From the NCBI GenBank assembly GCA_025765615.1, contig JAIVFJ010000288.1, positions 1 to 64,000 on the forward strand: 64,000 nucleotides of DNA, given 5' to 3'. The DNA is from Zopfochytrium polystomum (Eukaryota > Chytridiomycota > Chytridiomycetes > Chytridiales > Chytridiaceae). Below are positions 1 to 9,123 of the stretch, piece by piece (positions within the stretch are counted from its first letter, which is position 1; every line of letters starts with the position of its first letter). The position numbers were made by a program, and so were the translations under genes. The notes below the pieces were generated by a model. The model saw only the letters and a program-made list of their open reading frames with translations. It did not search any database and was not told where the DNA came from.

Positions 1-8
1 CCGAACGG

Positions 9-1111
9 TCAAGAGATGTCCGGAAAAATAGAGGACGAAAACGGATGGGTGGGCCCTCGCGAGGGGGCCGCCGTAACGATCTGTTCAGGAGAATGGCAGT
101 AGCAGCAGGCGGGGGCCGACGAACGAAGCGCCTCCACCTGCTGTTCTCGTCGAGACAAAAACTCCCTAACGCGCATCGCCCGTTTGGGGTGCTTAGTTCG
201 CCAAGGAGCAGGTGGGGGTGGTGCTGTGGAAACTGGCAAATCAGTGATTGTTGTGGCGTCGACGGACAGCGGTGCGGGGGGTGGAGAGGTGGAGCCATCG
301 GTAAGGGGAACAGGAACCGTGCTGGTGGACTTGTCAGAGGTGGCTGTTTTGCGAGTAGACGTGCTGCGATCTGTGCGTGATTGTTGTGCGGATGGGAGAA
401 GCGAGAAAAGTCGCTGGATGAGGTCATCCTGATCGGCAATGATGGACTGCAGTTCGCGGAGGAGTGGGTTGATAGAGGTCTTAACGTCATCCAGCAGCTC
501 GTTATGCGATTTCGGGATAGAATAATGGGCACTTGGTAGAAATACGAAGGATTGGGTCAAGATGCCGGGTTTGGGAACAAGAAACGCCTTTTGGAGATAC
601 GGCGGATGCGAGTGCAACGCAGAAGACAGCCGATCGGAGCCAGAGAAGGTCGGTGGGAGCGGGATCGGCGGCGGGGAACGTGGGAGTGACAGACGGCGGC
701 GACAGCGGGGGCGGTGGCGGAGATGATCGTGGTGCAGGAATCGCTGGAAAAGGCTGCAGACCGGGGTTGGCCGGAGAGAGAACTTTCCGCTTGTTGCGTT
801 TGCGATCGCCCACCGGCGTAAATGGTGGGGTCAGTGATCGAAGGTGGAGGTGCTGGATCGTTCGTAGTAACTGGCGGATCGGGGGATAGGGCTGAGAACG
901 AGGATGGGGCGAAAAAGTCGGAGATGCGTCGAGACGACGAGGAGGACGCCGTCGGCGCTGGCAGAGCCGGCCCCGACTGTGTCTTCCCTCGGCCGCTCAT
1001 CTTGCGAAGTGAAAAATCCCCCCCTAACCCTAACCTTAACCCTGCTTGGGAGAAGAAGGAACCTACCTTCATAGCTTCCAGAATGATTGGAGTTTTTGCG
1101 GCAGTCTGCAC
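9..1111 (-). CDS. unidentified Pro/Ser-rich protein, frame-broken
   Basis: I do not recognise this gene. On the minus strand a short first exon (from 1111) seems to end at 1072 with a donor GTAGGT, and coding resumes at an ATG near 1000 (MSGRGKT). The protein is rich in Ser, Pro and Thr. A basic cluster (RKRNKRK) near 800-790 could be a nuclear signal. A helical-looking stretch at about 510-400 (LLRELQSIIADQDDLIQRL) is followed by disordered Ser/Thr/Pro sequence. The three segments lie in different frames (557-1111, 502-813, 9-617), so there are frame breaks or unseen introns. A retroelement ORF1 is an alternative, but nothing specific supports it. Confidence 0.35.
1018..1043. repeat. short interstitial telomere-like repeat
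   Basis: About three units of CCCTAA-type repeat (CCCTAACCCTAACC then TTAACCC) sit inside the probable first intron of the gene at 9-1111. The array is too short to be a telomere end. Confidence 0.5.
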
Positions 1112-1117
1112 CCGCTG

Positions 1118-1345
1118 TTTGGTTTCCAGACAAACAGGCAGACAGACAGCTCAGTAGCTCAGTTGTTTGTCTGTCTCTCTCTCTCTATCTCCATCATTCA
1201 CAGAAATTGCAATCGCACATGAGAGAGAGAGAAGAGAGAGGACCAATGAACGATTCTTGTCTGCCTTGCCGCAGACGCCCCCTTGATTAACTCAAAAACC
1301 TCTCCACCCTCACTATCCATTTGCAGACTGCCCAGAACACCTCAC
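1118..1345. repeat. CTGT/TC simple repeats, no gene seen
   Basis: This stretch holds short (CAGA)n, (TCTG)n and (TC)n runs. No supported coding sequence is visible. Confidence 0.5.
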
Positions 1346-1395
1346 CACGATCCTCGCAGCCCTAAGCCCTTACTTTCACCGCCTGCTGCCCGTCC

Positions 1396-1865
1396 TTGGG
1401 CGCCGCTGCAGTGACACCAAAATCCTCCTCGCCGACTTTCAGACCATGGGGTGGGCGAGAAGCTTGCAGCGACCACGACGCCGACAAACTGCTGTATGCA
1501 AACCTGGCGTATGCGTTCAGATCTGTCAGGCTGGTCGTGGTCGCAGCCTGCTGTGCGAGCGTCAGGAGCTGCCTGGCGCTCACCGACGAGCTGTTTCTCG
1601 CCGATCGCGCTGCCTTGGGTCCGCTCCCCACGTTTGCAGTGGTCTGCCCCACGGGGCACCACAGCAGGCGCGCTTCACGGGCAGGCTCGGCAGGCTGAAC
1701 CGGGTGGCGATTGCGGAGGGGCACGTGTGGGCGGCGCATGGGGTGCGGGTGGGGATTGTGGACTGGGACGTGCACCGCAGCAGCGGGATTGAGGACGTTG
1801 AGCGGCAGTGGGGTGTGTCTGGCGAATGTGTACTGCGCACTGAGGAACGTTGGCGCCAAGATTGA
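1396..1865 (+). pseudogene. histone deacetylase relic
   Basis: Two frames on the plus strand together resemble the catalytic core of a class I/II zinc histone deacetylase, which removes acetyl groups from lysines. The first frame reads FAVVCPTGHHS near 1630-1665, matching the PxGHH active-site His pair. It hits a stop at 1698. The next frame continues with RLNRVAIAEGHVWAAHG and then VGIVDWDVHRSSG near 1750-1790, matching the zinc-binding DxDxHHGNG motif. The Asp and first His are retained, but the second His is Arg and GNG is SSG. The remaining third of the fold is not recognisable. The frame change, altered motif and short length indicate a decayed fragment. Confidence 0.55.
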
Positions 1866-1935
1866 CTGGTGCACCGTGGCGGGAGGGGAATATTCTGTCT
1901 GTGGCCATGGAGGAAGGTGCCAGCGACGTTGAGTA

Positions 1936-4101
1936 CTAGCGGGTCTTGCGGGAGAGGGTCGTGCTGTTTTTGCAGGGCGACGACGGCGTTGGCAAGGTGG
2001 CCAGCGACGGTGGATTATACAGTGTGGGGAGCAAGGGCCGTGGGAACTTTACGACAAGGGCCGCCGCCTTTGTGGCTGCCAGCAGAGAGAGAGAGCCCTT
2101 CCCAGACGGCAACCGCTTCTTCCGCATAAACAGCGAGCACACGGCAACCATCCCCGACGTCCCCACAATCATATAAAACACCACCCTCAAGCTCTCCAGG
2201 TAGCCATGCACGACGGGCGCCACTGGTCCTCGGGCAGCACCGTCCTCACGAGCGCAGCGGACTTGTACAAGCTCTCTTCGTCGACGCCGGGCACCGTGAA
2301 CGTCAGGGTAACGTTCGCGGCCGCCACGTTCTGCCGGACGTTGCCTGGCAGCACGGCGTTGAAGGCGGCGGCGAAGGCGGAGAGGCTGATCGCGCCGCCG
2401 AGGGACTCACAGAAGGCGGCGAGGGCGGTGACGGCGGAGACGGAGGCCTGTGGCGGGGCGGCGAACTGGGCGAGGAGGACGAGGGTTTGCATTGCGAGGC
2501 CGCCGCCGACGCCCGGGGTGAGGAGGATGAGGGTTTGGTGGAGGGTCGGGGTGGTTTCGGAGAGGAGGGAGCAGAGGGCGGCGCCGAGGGAGAGGAGGAG
2601 GCCGCTTGTTGGGATGAAGGCCCAGGCGTGGCCGGTGGCGCTGGAGTGGAGGCCGGCGAGGACGGCGAGGACGGCGAAGAGGACGCCGCCGAGGATGAGC
2701 GGGAAGGAGCGGAGGCCGGCGGAGGTTGCAGAGGCTTTGGTGGCGCACAAAAGAAAAAGTAACCGAGTGAGTCTTGGTAGAATTTGGATGATATCGTCGC
2801 GTTTGATGGACCCAACGTACCTCCCATAAGAATCTGGTACCACTGCGGCACATAAAAAATGAGGCCATTAAAAGAGCACCCAAAGAAAAACGTAGCCATC
2901 ATAGTAGCAAGCAGCCGACGCTCAGAAAGCAGCGCGACGGGGATGATCGGATTCCTCGCCACATTTGCTTGCACGAAAGCGAACGCGGCCGCCAGGGCTG
3001 CCGCCGCAACGAACAAGGCGACCGCGAGCGGAGAGTTCCACGGGTACTGGCTGCCGCCGCTCTGCAGCGGAACGAGGAGGCAGACGACAGACCCGACCAG
3101 CAGCGCGGTACCCAGCCAATCGATGGATCGGACGGCCTCCCACTTGTTGGTCACGTTTTGCGTCTTGAGCTTGAGGAACAGCAGGGCCGTCATTATGGCG
3201 ACCGCTCCGAATGGGAGGTTGATGAAGAAGACCCAACGCCACGAGAGGTGGTCGACAAAGACGCCTCCCAGTAGTGGACCTGTAGTTTTGGGTTTGTCGG
3301 TGAGACAGTCGGCAAGAGTTTTTGGAACAAACAGAACAACCAAAAAAAAAAAAAAAAGAACGAGTGGGTTGGTTCTTACCAGCCACAGAAGCAAGTCCAA
3401 ACGACGCTCCTATGAAACCACCCCACTTCGCCCTTTCTTCCGACCGCACGATATCAGCAATAATGATATTGACGACCAAGAAGATCCTGCTGCCTCCAAT
3501 TCCAGCGACGGCTCTCCCTGTAATCAGCATCTACCATCGAAGCCAGTTCAGTTTCACCCCACTATTCATCGAAAAGCAAAAGTCAGCAAAAAAAAAGGCG
3601 CCCCTCACCGGCATACTCCCTGCCGCGCTGCAAATCGCGCTTCCGACCTCGAACACAGCGATGGCAAATAGGAACGTCGGCTTGCGGCCAAAGATGTCTG
3701 CCAGCTGGCCGTACGACGGGACGAACGCCGTCGCGGTGAGGAGGTACGCGGTCGCGACCCAGGCGACCTGGTCCTGGGCGGTAAACTCTTCTGCGATGGC
3801 TTGGAACGCGACTGCGACGATCGTCTTTGGCCGAGGTGGGTTGGGGTGGTATGGGGGAATCATTGGCCAAAAACACCGCGTGAAAGGGAAGGTAAGGGCC
3901 CAGGGAGGACTGTGGCGAGAAAGGAGGGCAAAAGCAACTTTGCGTACCACATCTAGAGCGGCGAGGAACGTTAGGGAGCGCCTCGGTGGACATCTTCAGA
4001 ACGGCGTGGTCGCTCGGCCCCACTGCTTGCTCGGGGGCCGCGGCGGCGGCGGCGGCAGTACCGCTGGCTGGCTGCACGCTTTCGGGCTCTTCCTGGTCCA
4101 T
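1936..4101 (-). CDS. MFS drug/H+ antiporter, DHA2 (14-TM) type
   Basis: This is a plasma- or vacuolar-membrane efflux carrier of the EmrB/QacA-like DHA2 family. I place five exons at 4101-3948, 3824-3609, 3530-3380, 3279-2821 and 2734-1936, all with GT-AG borders, giving about 590 residues. Landmarks in order are TFLAALDV|TIVAVAF (TM1), GQLADIFGRKP (the MFS GxLaDrxGrk loop), MLITGRAVAGIGG, VAGPLLGG (antiporter motif C), LSWRWVFFINLP, and a last helix VVFYMIVGTSGMVAV. Two one-base frame discontinuities exist. One is in exon 1, where the ATG frame and the LTFLAALDV frame differ. The other is near 2216, where a missing G would restore the C-terminus. Otherwise all motifs are present, so the gene may be intact with sequencing indels, or newly dead. 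Confidence 0.85.
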
Positions 4102-4230
4102 GTTCGTTCGTCGCTGAACTCAAAGCAAGTGTGTGAAGGGAAGCACTCTGTAAGGTTGGTGTTCCTCAATCTCAAAACTGAATATTCATGTTCACAGGTT
4201 GGGCGGGGGAATGCATTCTTCCCGCCCCTC

Positions 4231-5564
4231 TTACGCAACCCCCGATCGGCGTTTCTTTCGGGTCGTCGGGATTCGGAGGAAATTGACAGAAAATGGGCAT
4301 CTCTCGCCGAAGCGGGAAAACAGATAACTCCGGGAATGGAGAGACACCCTTCCTTGTTGCTCACCAATAAAGCACTTGCACAAGATCAACTTCGTGGCAA
4401 TGGGCGTACTTTCATTTGGATTCACTAGTTGCCCAGTCGCAGGAGTCTCACCCCCCTTCCTCCTCCTCCTGGGAAAATCCGGCGCGGTTAGCAAACGGAT
4501 CCCCCAGTCCATTCTCACCACTCCACACCCTGCGAGCGCGGCCGCTCTCGCCGCCCTCCGGCCCACGTCTCGCTCAACCCACACCCGCTCCACACGCGCC
4601 GACGCCCCCTTCTCTCCCTCGTCCAACAACCCACCCCTCTCGACATGCGCCCACACGTCCCCCACCCCATCCCCTGCCATTCCCTCCGGCACGGCGACGC
4701 ACTTGACCAAGAACCGGTCTCTGCCTTCCGTCGTCCTCTGCTGCGGGCCAGGCGCCCAGCCGCACACGACGGTGACAGACTCGCCCGGTAACACGACGCC
4801 CCTGTTGGGGCGCGGGTCGGGGCGGTGGTTTTTATTTTGAAGGCGACGGCGCGGGCAGGGGAGGGGTGGACGTTGGTGAGGCGCAGGTCGGCGTGCAAGG
4901 GGGTTGTGGTGTTGGCGGGTGCGGTTGTGGGAGGGCGGTGGAAGGGGAGTTCGCCTGTGGGAGAGACGTGGAGGAGCTGGTTGGTGGCGGTGGGGTGTTT
5001 GTCGTCGAGGACCGCAGATGCTGATCCTGCAACCAACTATCGGCAGCGGAGCTTCTTTTCTGCAACAAGTTTGGCGTCCTTATCCGACTCTGCGACGGCC
5101 CACAGCTTTGCGATATGTGCGTCGCAGGCGGCCGAGTCGCCAGCGGGGATGCGCGCGACGTGATCGGGGACGAGGATGGCCTGGATCAGGACCTTGTGGT
5201 TGGGGTCGAATCCGGCAGGCGGGTTCGTGGGCAGCGGTTTCGACGAGATTTGGATTTTGGCGGAGGCGCCTGGGCCCAGGACGCCGGCGTTTGGCTTTGC
5301 TGCGTGGCCCATGCCAGACTTTATTTTAATCTTGAAGGCGAGCGTCTGATCGGACAGGTGGGTGTTTGTGAGGGACAAGGATCGGTCGAGACTGCGGTGA
5401 AGGGCGGACGGAAGTCGAGGTGGTCGGCCGGGTCGGAGTGGAAGAAGGGTGCCAATGACGGGGAAGAGGAGACGGCGTGGCTGGAGAAGAAGGAGGAGGA
5501 GGAGGAGGGCGGCAATGCCAGTCCGTTGCCCGGATCGAGCAACGTCAGAGGGGGCGGCGGGCAA
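4231..5564 (-). pseudogene. tandem MSP-domain (VAP-like) protein, broken
   Basis: Two copies of the major sperm protein fold, as found in VAP membrane-contact proteins, lie in tandem. The upstream copy (5564-5037) has LSLTNTHLSDQTLAFKIKI followed by KPNAGVLGPGASAKIQI. The downstream copy (5036-4515, then 4794-4231) has LRLTNVHPSPARAVAFKIKT and VVLPGESVTVVCGW, then FLVKCVAVPEG. A frame break separates the start of the first domain (LDPGNGLALPP... near 5540) from its core near 5385. An in-frame TAG near 5037 separates the domains, and another frame break near 4800 splits the second. No C-terminal TM anchor is visible. An ATG near 5651 could be the original start. It may be a decaying gene, or one damaged by sequence errors. 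Confidence 0.6.
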
Positions 5565-5689
5565 TCATAGTCGGGGCCCTCGTCGTCGTCGTCGCTGTTG
5601 ATGCTGCTGTTGTTCTCGATGCCTTTCCGGTGGAAGCACCACCCATTTATGCTTTTTTTTGCTTTGATGATTTTTTTTTCGTTTGTTTG

Positions 5690-6330
5690 TTTGTTTGTCT
5701 CTGTTTTGACAAAAAATCAATTTCTCTGTGGGGACGCTGTGGTGAAATAAACCATAACAAAATGAAAAAATTGACAAAAAAAATCAATTGCAAGTCTGTG
5801 GGAACGCTGTTGGGGGCACTCTGTGTGGGATGCAGTGCCGGCTGTGGGAGTCTGTCGGAACGCTGTGGAGAGGGGACTCTGTGGGACGCTGTGCCGCTTC
5901 GACGCCCTCTGTGGGACGCAGTGAGGACATAGTTTTTTTTGCCCTCACGTAAAAACCATAACAAAATGAAAAAAATTGACAAAAAAAGTCAATTGCCATA
6001 ATTGACAGACTCTGTGGGAACGCTGTTGGGAGGCACCCTCTGTGGGAACGCTGATGAGTCGGCCCCTCTGTGGGACGCACTCCGGCTTCGTTTGTACTAA
6101 TCGGCTTCGTTTGTACTAATCGGCCCCCCGGATGGATATGTCTGGGTGTGGACTCAATAGTGAATGAAAACCATAACAAAAACAATAAAATTGACAAAAA
6201 AAAACAATTAAGGAGACACAAAATGGACTCATTAATGGACTTGATAGTGGACTTGATAGTGTGGACTTGATAGTGGCCCCACTTTCACTAAGTGGCCCCA
6301 CTTTCACTAAGTAGGGCCCGGATTGATATG
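5690..6330. repeat. degenerate repeat mosaic with AT-rich cores
   Basis: Three copies of an AT-rich core (ACCATAACAAAA, then AAATTGACAAAAAAA and TCAATT) occur near 5752, 5955 and 6168. They are spaced by GC-richer tracts built from variants of CTCTGTGGGAACGCTG. Short direct repeats follow: TCGTTTGTACTAATCGG twice near 6087-6124, TGGACTTGATAGT three times near 6236-6275, and CCCCACTTTCACTAAGT twice near 6284-6315. No gene is supported here. Confidence 0.7.
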
Positions 6331-6332
6331 TC

Positions 6333-6366
6333 TAGGTCGCAGGCTCAACAGCCTGTCGTCCTCACA
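6333..6366 (+). repeat. short dispersed repeat shared with 53.9 kb
   Basis: A stretch of about 34 bp beginning GGTCGCAGGCTCAACAGCCT recurs near 53932-53965 with a single difference. In both places it lies at the edge of a larger repetitive region. Confidence 0.6.
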
Positions 6367-6582
6367 AGAGTGATAACTGACAGTCACACTGGGATCAGGT
6401 CTGTCTTGTACCTCTTGCTACTAGCTGCACCTAACTTTAGGACTGTGGTTGGATGTCTCAGGACGCTTGGCTTCTGTTTGGCTGTCTCATGACACTGCAG
6501 GTTCACTCCAGGTGAGGGCTTTCTGCCAGCAGTTGCGTAGCATAGAGCGATAATACAGTTACAGTGCTCTGCTGTCCCTGTG

Positions 6583-6664
6583 GACAACGTGGCCGAGCGG
6601 TTAAGGCGACAGACTCGAAATCTGTTACTCTTTGGGTGCGCAGGTTCGAGTCCTGCCGTTGTCG
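6583..6664 (+). tRNA. tRNA-Ser (anticodon CGA)
   Basis: An 82-nt class II tRNA folds cleanly by eye. The acceptor stem GACAACG pairs with CGTTGTC, with discriminator G. The A box is TGGCCGAGCGG and the B box GGTTCGAGTCC. The anticodon stem CAGA/TCTG encloses the loop CTCGAAA, giving anticodon CGA and decoding UCG. A long variable arm (ACTC-TTT-GGGT) fits serine. No intron is present. Confidence 0.93.
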
Positions 6665-7851
6665 TTGGAGGGCATTTAAAACAGGGCCAGAGTGGTCTGG
6701 CTGTTACCTCCATTGCCATTAGGGGTCCTGAATTTTGCCACAGGTGCATGGTCGTTCTCCAATAATTGGAGGCTGCTGGAAGTAACTAAGGATTGAAATT
6801 GATGTCCTGATACCCAAGAAACATTGCATAGATTACATCACAAAAAGCCTTATGTGAAAAAACTGCAGAGACTCTCCCAGGTGACAATAGCAATACTCTG
6901 ATAATTCTTGGCATCAAGTCTACTTTCATTTGTTCTGGAGGAAATCAAATCTACAACCTGATATCAATATAGATAGCCAGGTAAATAGCCACTGGACCAA
7001 GCCATACAACACCAATATGGGTCCAAATGTCACTATATTCTATTGATTTAGATCCTTAGAAATGACTGCAATACAACCAGCAAACAAAACCTGTGGTTTG
7101 CCAGTTGCTGGCTGCCAGTGTGAAGATCCGTATTGCGGCAGTGGTGTTTGGTGCCTGCTAGAGTTGTAGATGCAACCCAAAAGCTTTGGGTGGCCTATGA
7201 AATTTTTAATCTCATGGTCAGTAGTTAGCTGGGGTTTTACAAGCGCTCCCTGAGATAATTATTGACAATTACCAAATAGTAGGGCCACCACCATGAAAAT
7301 TCTAATTTTAAACTTTCCCATAATTTATCCTGCATAACAGCAAACCTTTGTCCTGTCCTCTGCATCACAAAAGAGCTCCTTGTGTTCTTTATGCTGACTG
7401 GGCCACAGTATAGAGGACACACCCCTTTTCTTTCCTGTTTACTTTTTGTTGCTTTGGTTGATGTCGCTCCCTTTTACCATTCTTCAATCCCCTTTCTGTG
7501 CAATGATGTGTGGCCTCCCAGAGCTTCAAATTTCATCCATCGTCAATTTTGAGGAAAGCTCTTCAAATTTGAGAGAGGTGTGGCTGAATGTGTGGCTGTT
7601 GCCTTACAAATTGTTCTTTTCTTTCCTTTTCTCCTTTTTTTAATTCTTTTGTGTTGTTTCATTTTCTTGCTTTCCTTCTTTCTTTCTTATTGTCTTTTCT
7701 TTTTCTCCTTGACTGCTAGAAACACTGCCACCCCTTCCACTTTCCCTTTCTCTTTATCTATGTTCTATCTTACTTTCCTCAATAAAACTCTCTCTCTCTC
7801 AGGTCCATCATATTGTTCTTTGTTTGTTGAGGTGGTTCTTCCTGGCCAGTG
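6665..7851. other. region without a recognisable gene
   Basis: I see only short, unsupported ORFs between the tRNA and the Ty3/gypsy LTR. A pyrimidine-rich stretch occupies 7610-7800. Confidence 0.5.
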
Positions 7852-8159
7852 TGTTATGAATCACCCTCTGGAAACCTCTGGAACCTTCTAGAACATTCCT
7901 TCATGGAACCTTCTGGAACCTTCTGGAACCTTCTTTGCTTTCCTGACTTGTCTTGTTGTCATTGGTATCATTGGTATCATTGTATTACTAATTGCTCTTT
8001 CTGGAACTTTCTTGGAGTCTTGACAAGGAACACTCTCAAAAGGTATAAAAGGGGGATGGGGGACCTGTCCCATCCCTCAAGTGAATTATTGTTTCCAATA
8101 CAATCATCACTCCTCTCAGTTCCTTGTCTGCCTTGTCCTGTCCTGCCCTGTTCCTGACA
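7852..8159 (+). repeat. 5' LTR, 308 bp
   Basis: Begins TGTTATGAATCACC and ends CCTGTTCCTGACA, so it has TG...CA ends. It carries several tandem TTCTGGAACC motifs near 7880-7935 and a TATA box near 8044. Two solo LTRs in this window match it over the same 308 bp. Confidence 0.9.
8044..8050 (+). promoter_or_regulatory. LTR TATA box
   Basis: TATAAAA lies about 35 bp before the sequence AAGTGAATTAT (8079-8089), the likely 5' end of the genomic RNA. The box is conserved in the other two LTR copies. Confidence 0.6.
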
Positions 8160-8161
8160 TC

Positions 8162-8172
8162 ATAATTCACTT
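8162..8172 (+). promoter_or_regulatory. putative self-priming primer-binding site
   Basis: The 11 nt ATAATTCACTT start two bases after the LTR. They are the exact reverse complement of AAGTGAATTAT at 8079-8089, near the predicted RNA 5' end. No tRNA 3'-end complement is evident. The arrangement matches the self-priming of Tf1/sushi-type elements, in which the first 11 nt of the RNA anneal to the PBS. Confidence 0.6.
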
Positions 8173-8199
8173 CACCCTCTCCCACTACTCTCTGCCATC

Positions 8200-9123
8200 A
8201 TGTCTGACCCAAACAACACCTTCCCTGATGCAACTGCCTTCCAAGCCTTGATGGACCAATTACAAGCCCTCTCAAGACAGACACACGAACTTCAAGAACA
8301 AGTCCTTCACCAGCAGCACCAGCTTCAACAACAACTTCACCAACAAGAACATCAAGCTCTTCCCCTGCCTCAAGCCAACCAAGCAAGAGAGCCCAAGGTT
8401 CCCAGCCCTGACAAGTTCACTGGGCTGGCCAAAGACCTTAGGAACTTCATGGCCACTGTGGAGAATGTCATCCTTCTCCAACCTTCAAGATTTCCCAGTG
8501 AGCAAGTCAAGGTTCTTTTCACAAGCACCCTCCTGTCTGGTCAAGCTCAATCATGGTACAGATCTCTCCCAAGCACACCCAACACCCTGCAAGACCTCTG
8601 GGAGGGGCTGGAAGCTACCTTTGGTGACCCCTACGCATCTTGGACAGCAAGATCCAAGCTCAAGCATATCAAGCAAGGAAAGCAATCTTGTGTGGCCTAC
8701 ACCAACCAATTCAAGCAACTAGCCAGAGACTCTGGATACAATGATGCAGCTCTGATGGAGCTGTACCATGATGGTCTCCATGAGTCTATCCAAGACATGC
8801 TCTCCCAGTCTCTGCACATCCCTGAGACCTTGGAAGAGTACATTCTCCTTGCCATCAAGATTGACAACAGACTCTACTCCAAGAGGCTGAAGCAAAGACA
8901 AGTAGGAACTACATCAAGACCTACCCCAGTTCCTCAAGCTCTTACAGTTCCTGAACCCATGCAAGTGGATGCAGTTGAGACACTTCCTAAGGGTCCTCTG
9001 AGCCAAGAGGAGAAAACAAGGAGGGCCCAGCAGGGACTGTGTTTTTACTGTGGCTCCAAGGAGCATGCTGTCAAGGACTGCCCAAGGAAGAAGCACCCAA
9101 ACTCCCAGGTCCAGGCTCACTGA
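8200..9123 (+). CDS. gag: Gag-like capsid/nucleocapsid polyprotein
   Basis: 307 residues, the structural protein of the Ty3/gypsy element. It starts MSDPNNTF, has a Gln/His-rich N-terminal coiled segment, then a retrotransposon-gag core ([25 protein letters not shown] region; [17 protein letters not shown]). It ends with one zinc knuckle [14 protein letters not shown] (CX2CX4HX4C) near residue 281. The frame is open throughout. It overlaps the pol frame by about 85 nt, with pol in the -1 frame, so pol would need frameshifting unless the overlap reflects an indel. Confidence 0.85.
   Translation: MSDPNNTFPDATAFQALMDQLQALSRQTHELQEQVLHQQHQLQQQLHQQEHQALPLPQANQAREPKVPSPDKFTGLAKDLRNFMATVENVILLQPSRFPSEQVKVLFTSTLLSGQAQSWYRSLPSTPNTLQDLWEGLEATFGDPYASWTARSKLKHIKQGKQSCVAYTNQFKQLARDSGYNDAALMELYHDGLHESIQDMLSQSLHIPETLEEYILLAIKIDNRLYSKRLKQRQVGTTSRPTPVPQALTVPEPMQVDAVETLPKGPLSQEEKTRRAQQGLCFYCGSKEHAVKDCPRKKHPNSQVQAH

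Noticed and set aside
9..1111. LINE ORF1 identity for the first gene.
   Set aside because: A coiled segment and CxxC-like cysteines alone are insufficient, and no RT lies next to it.
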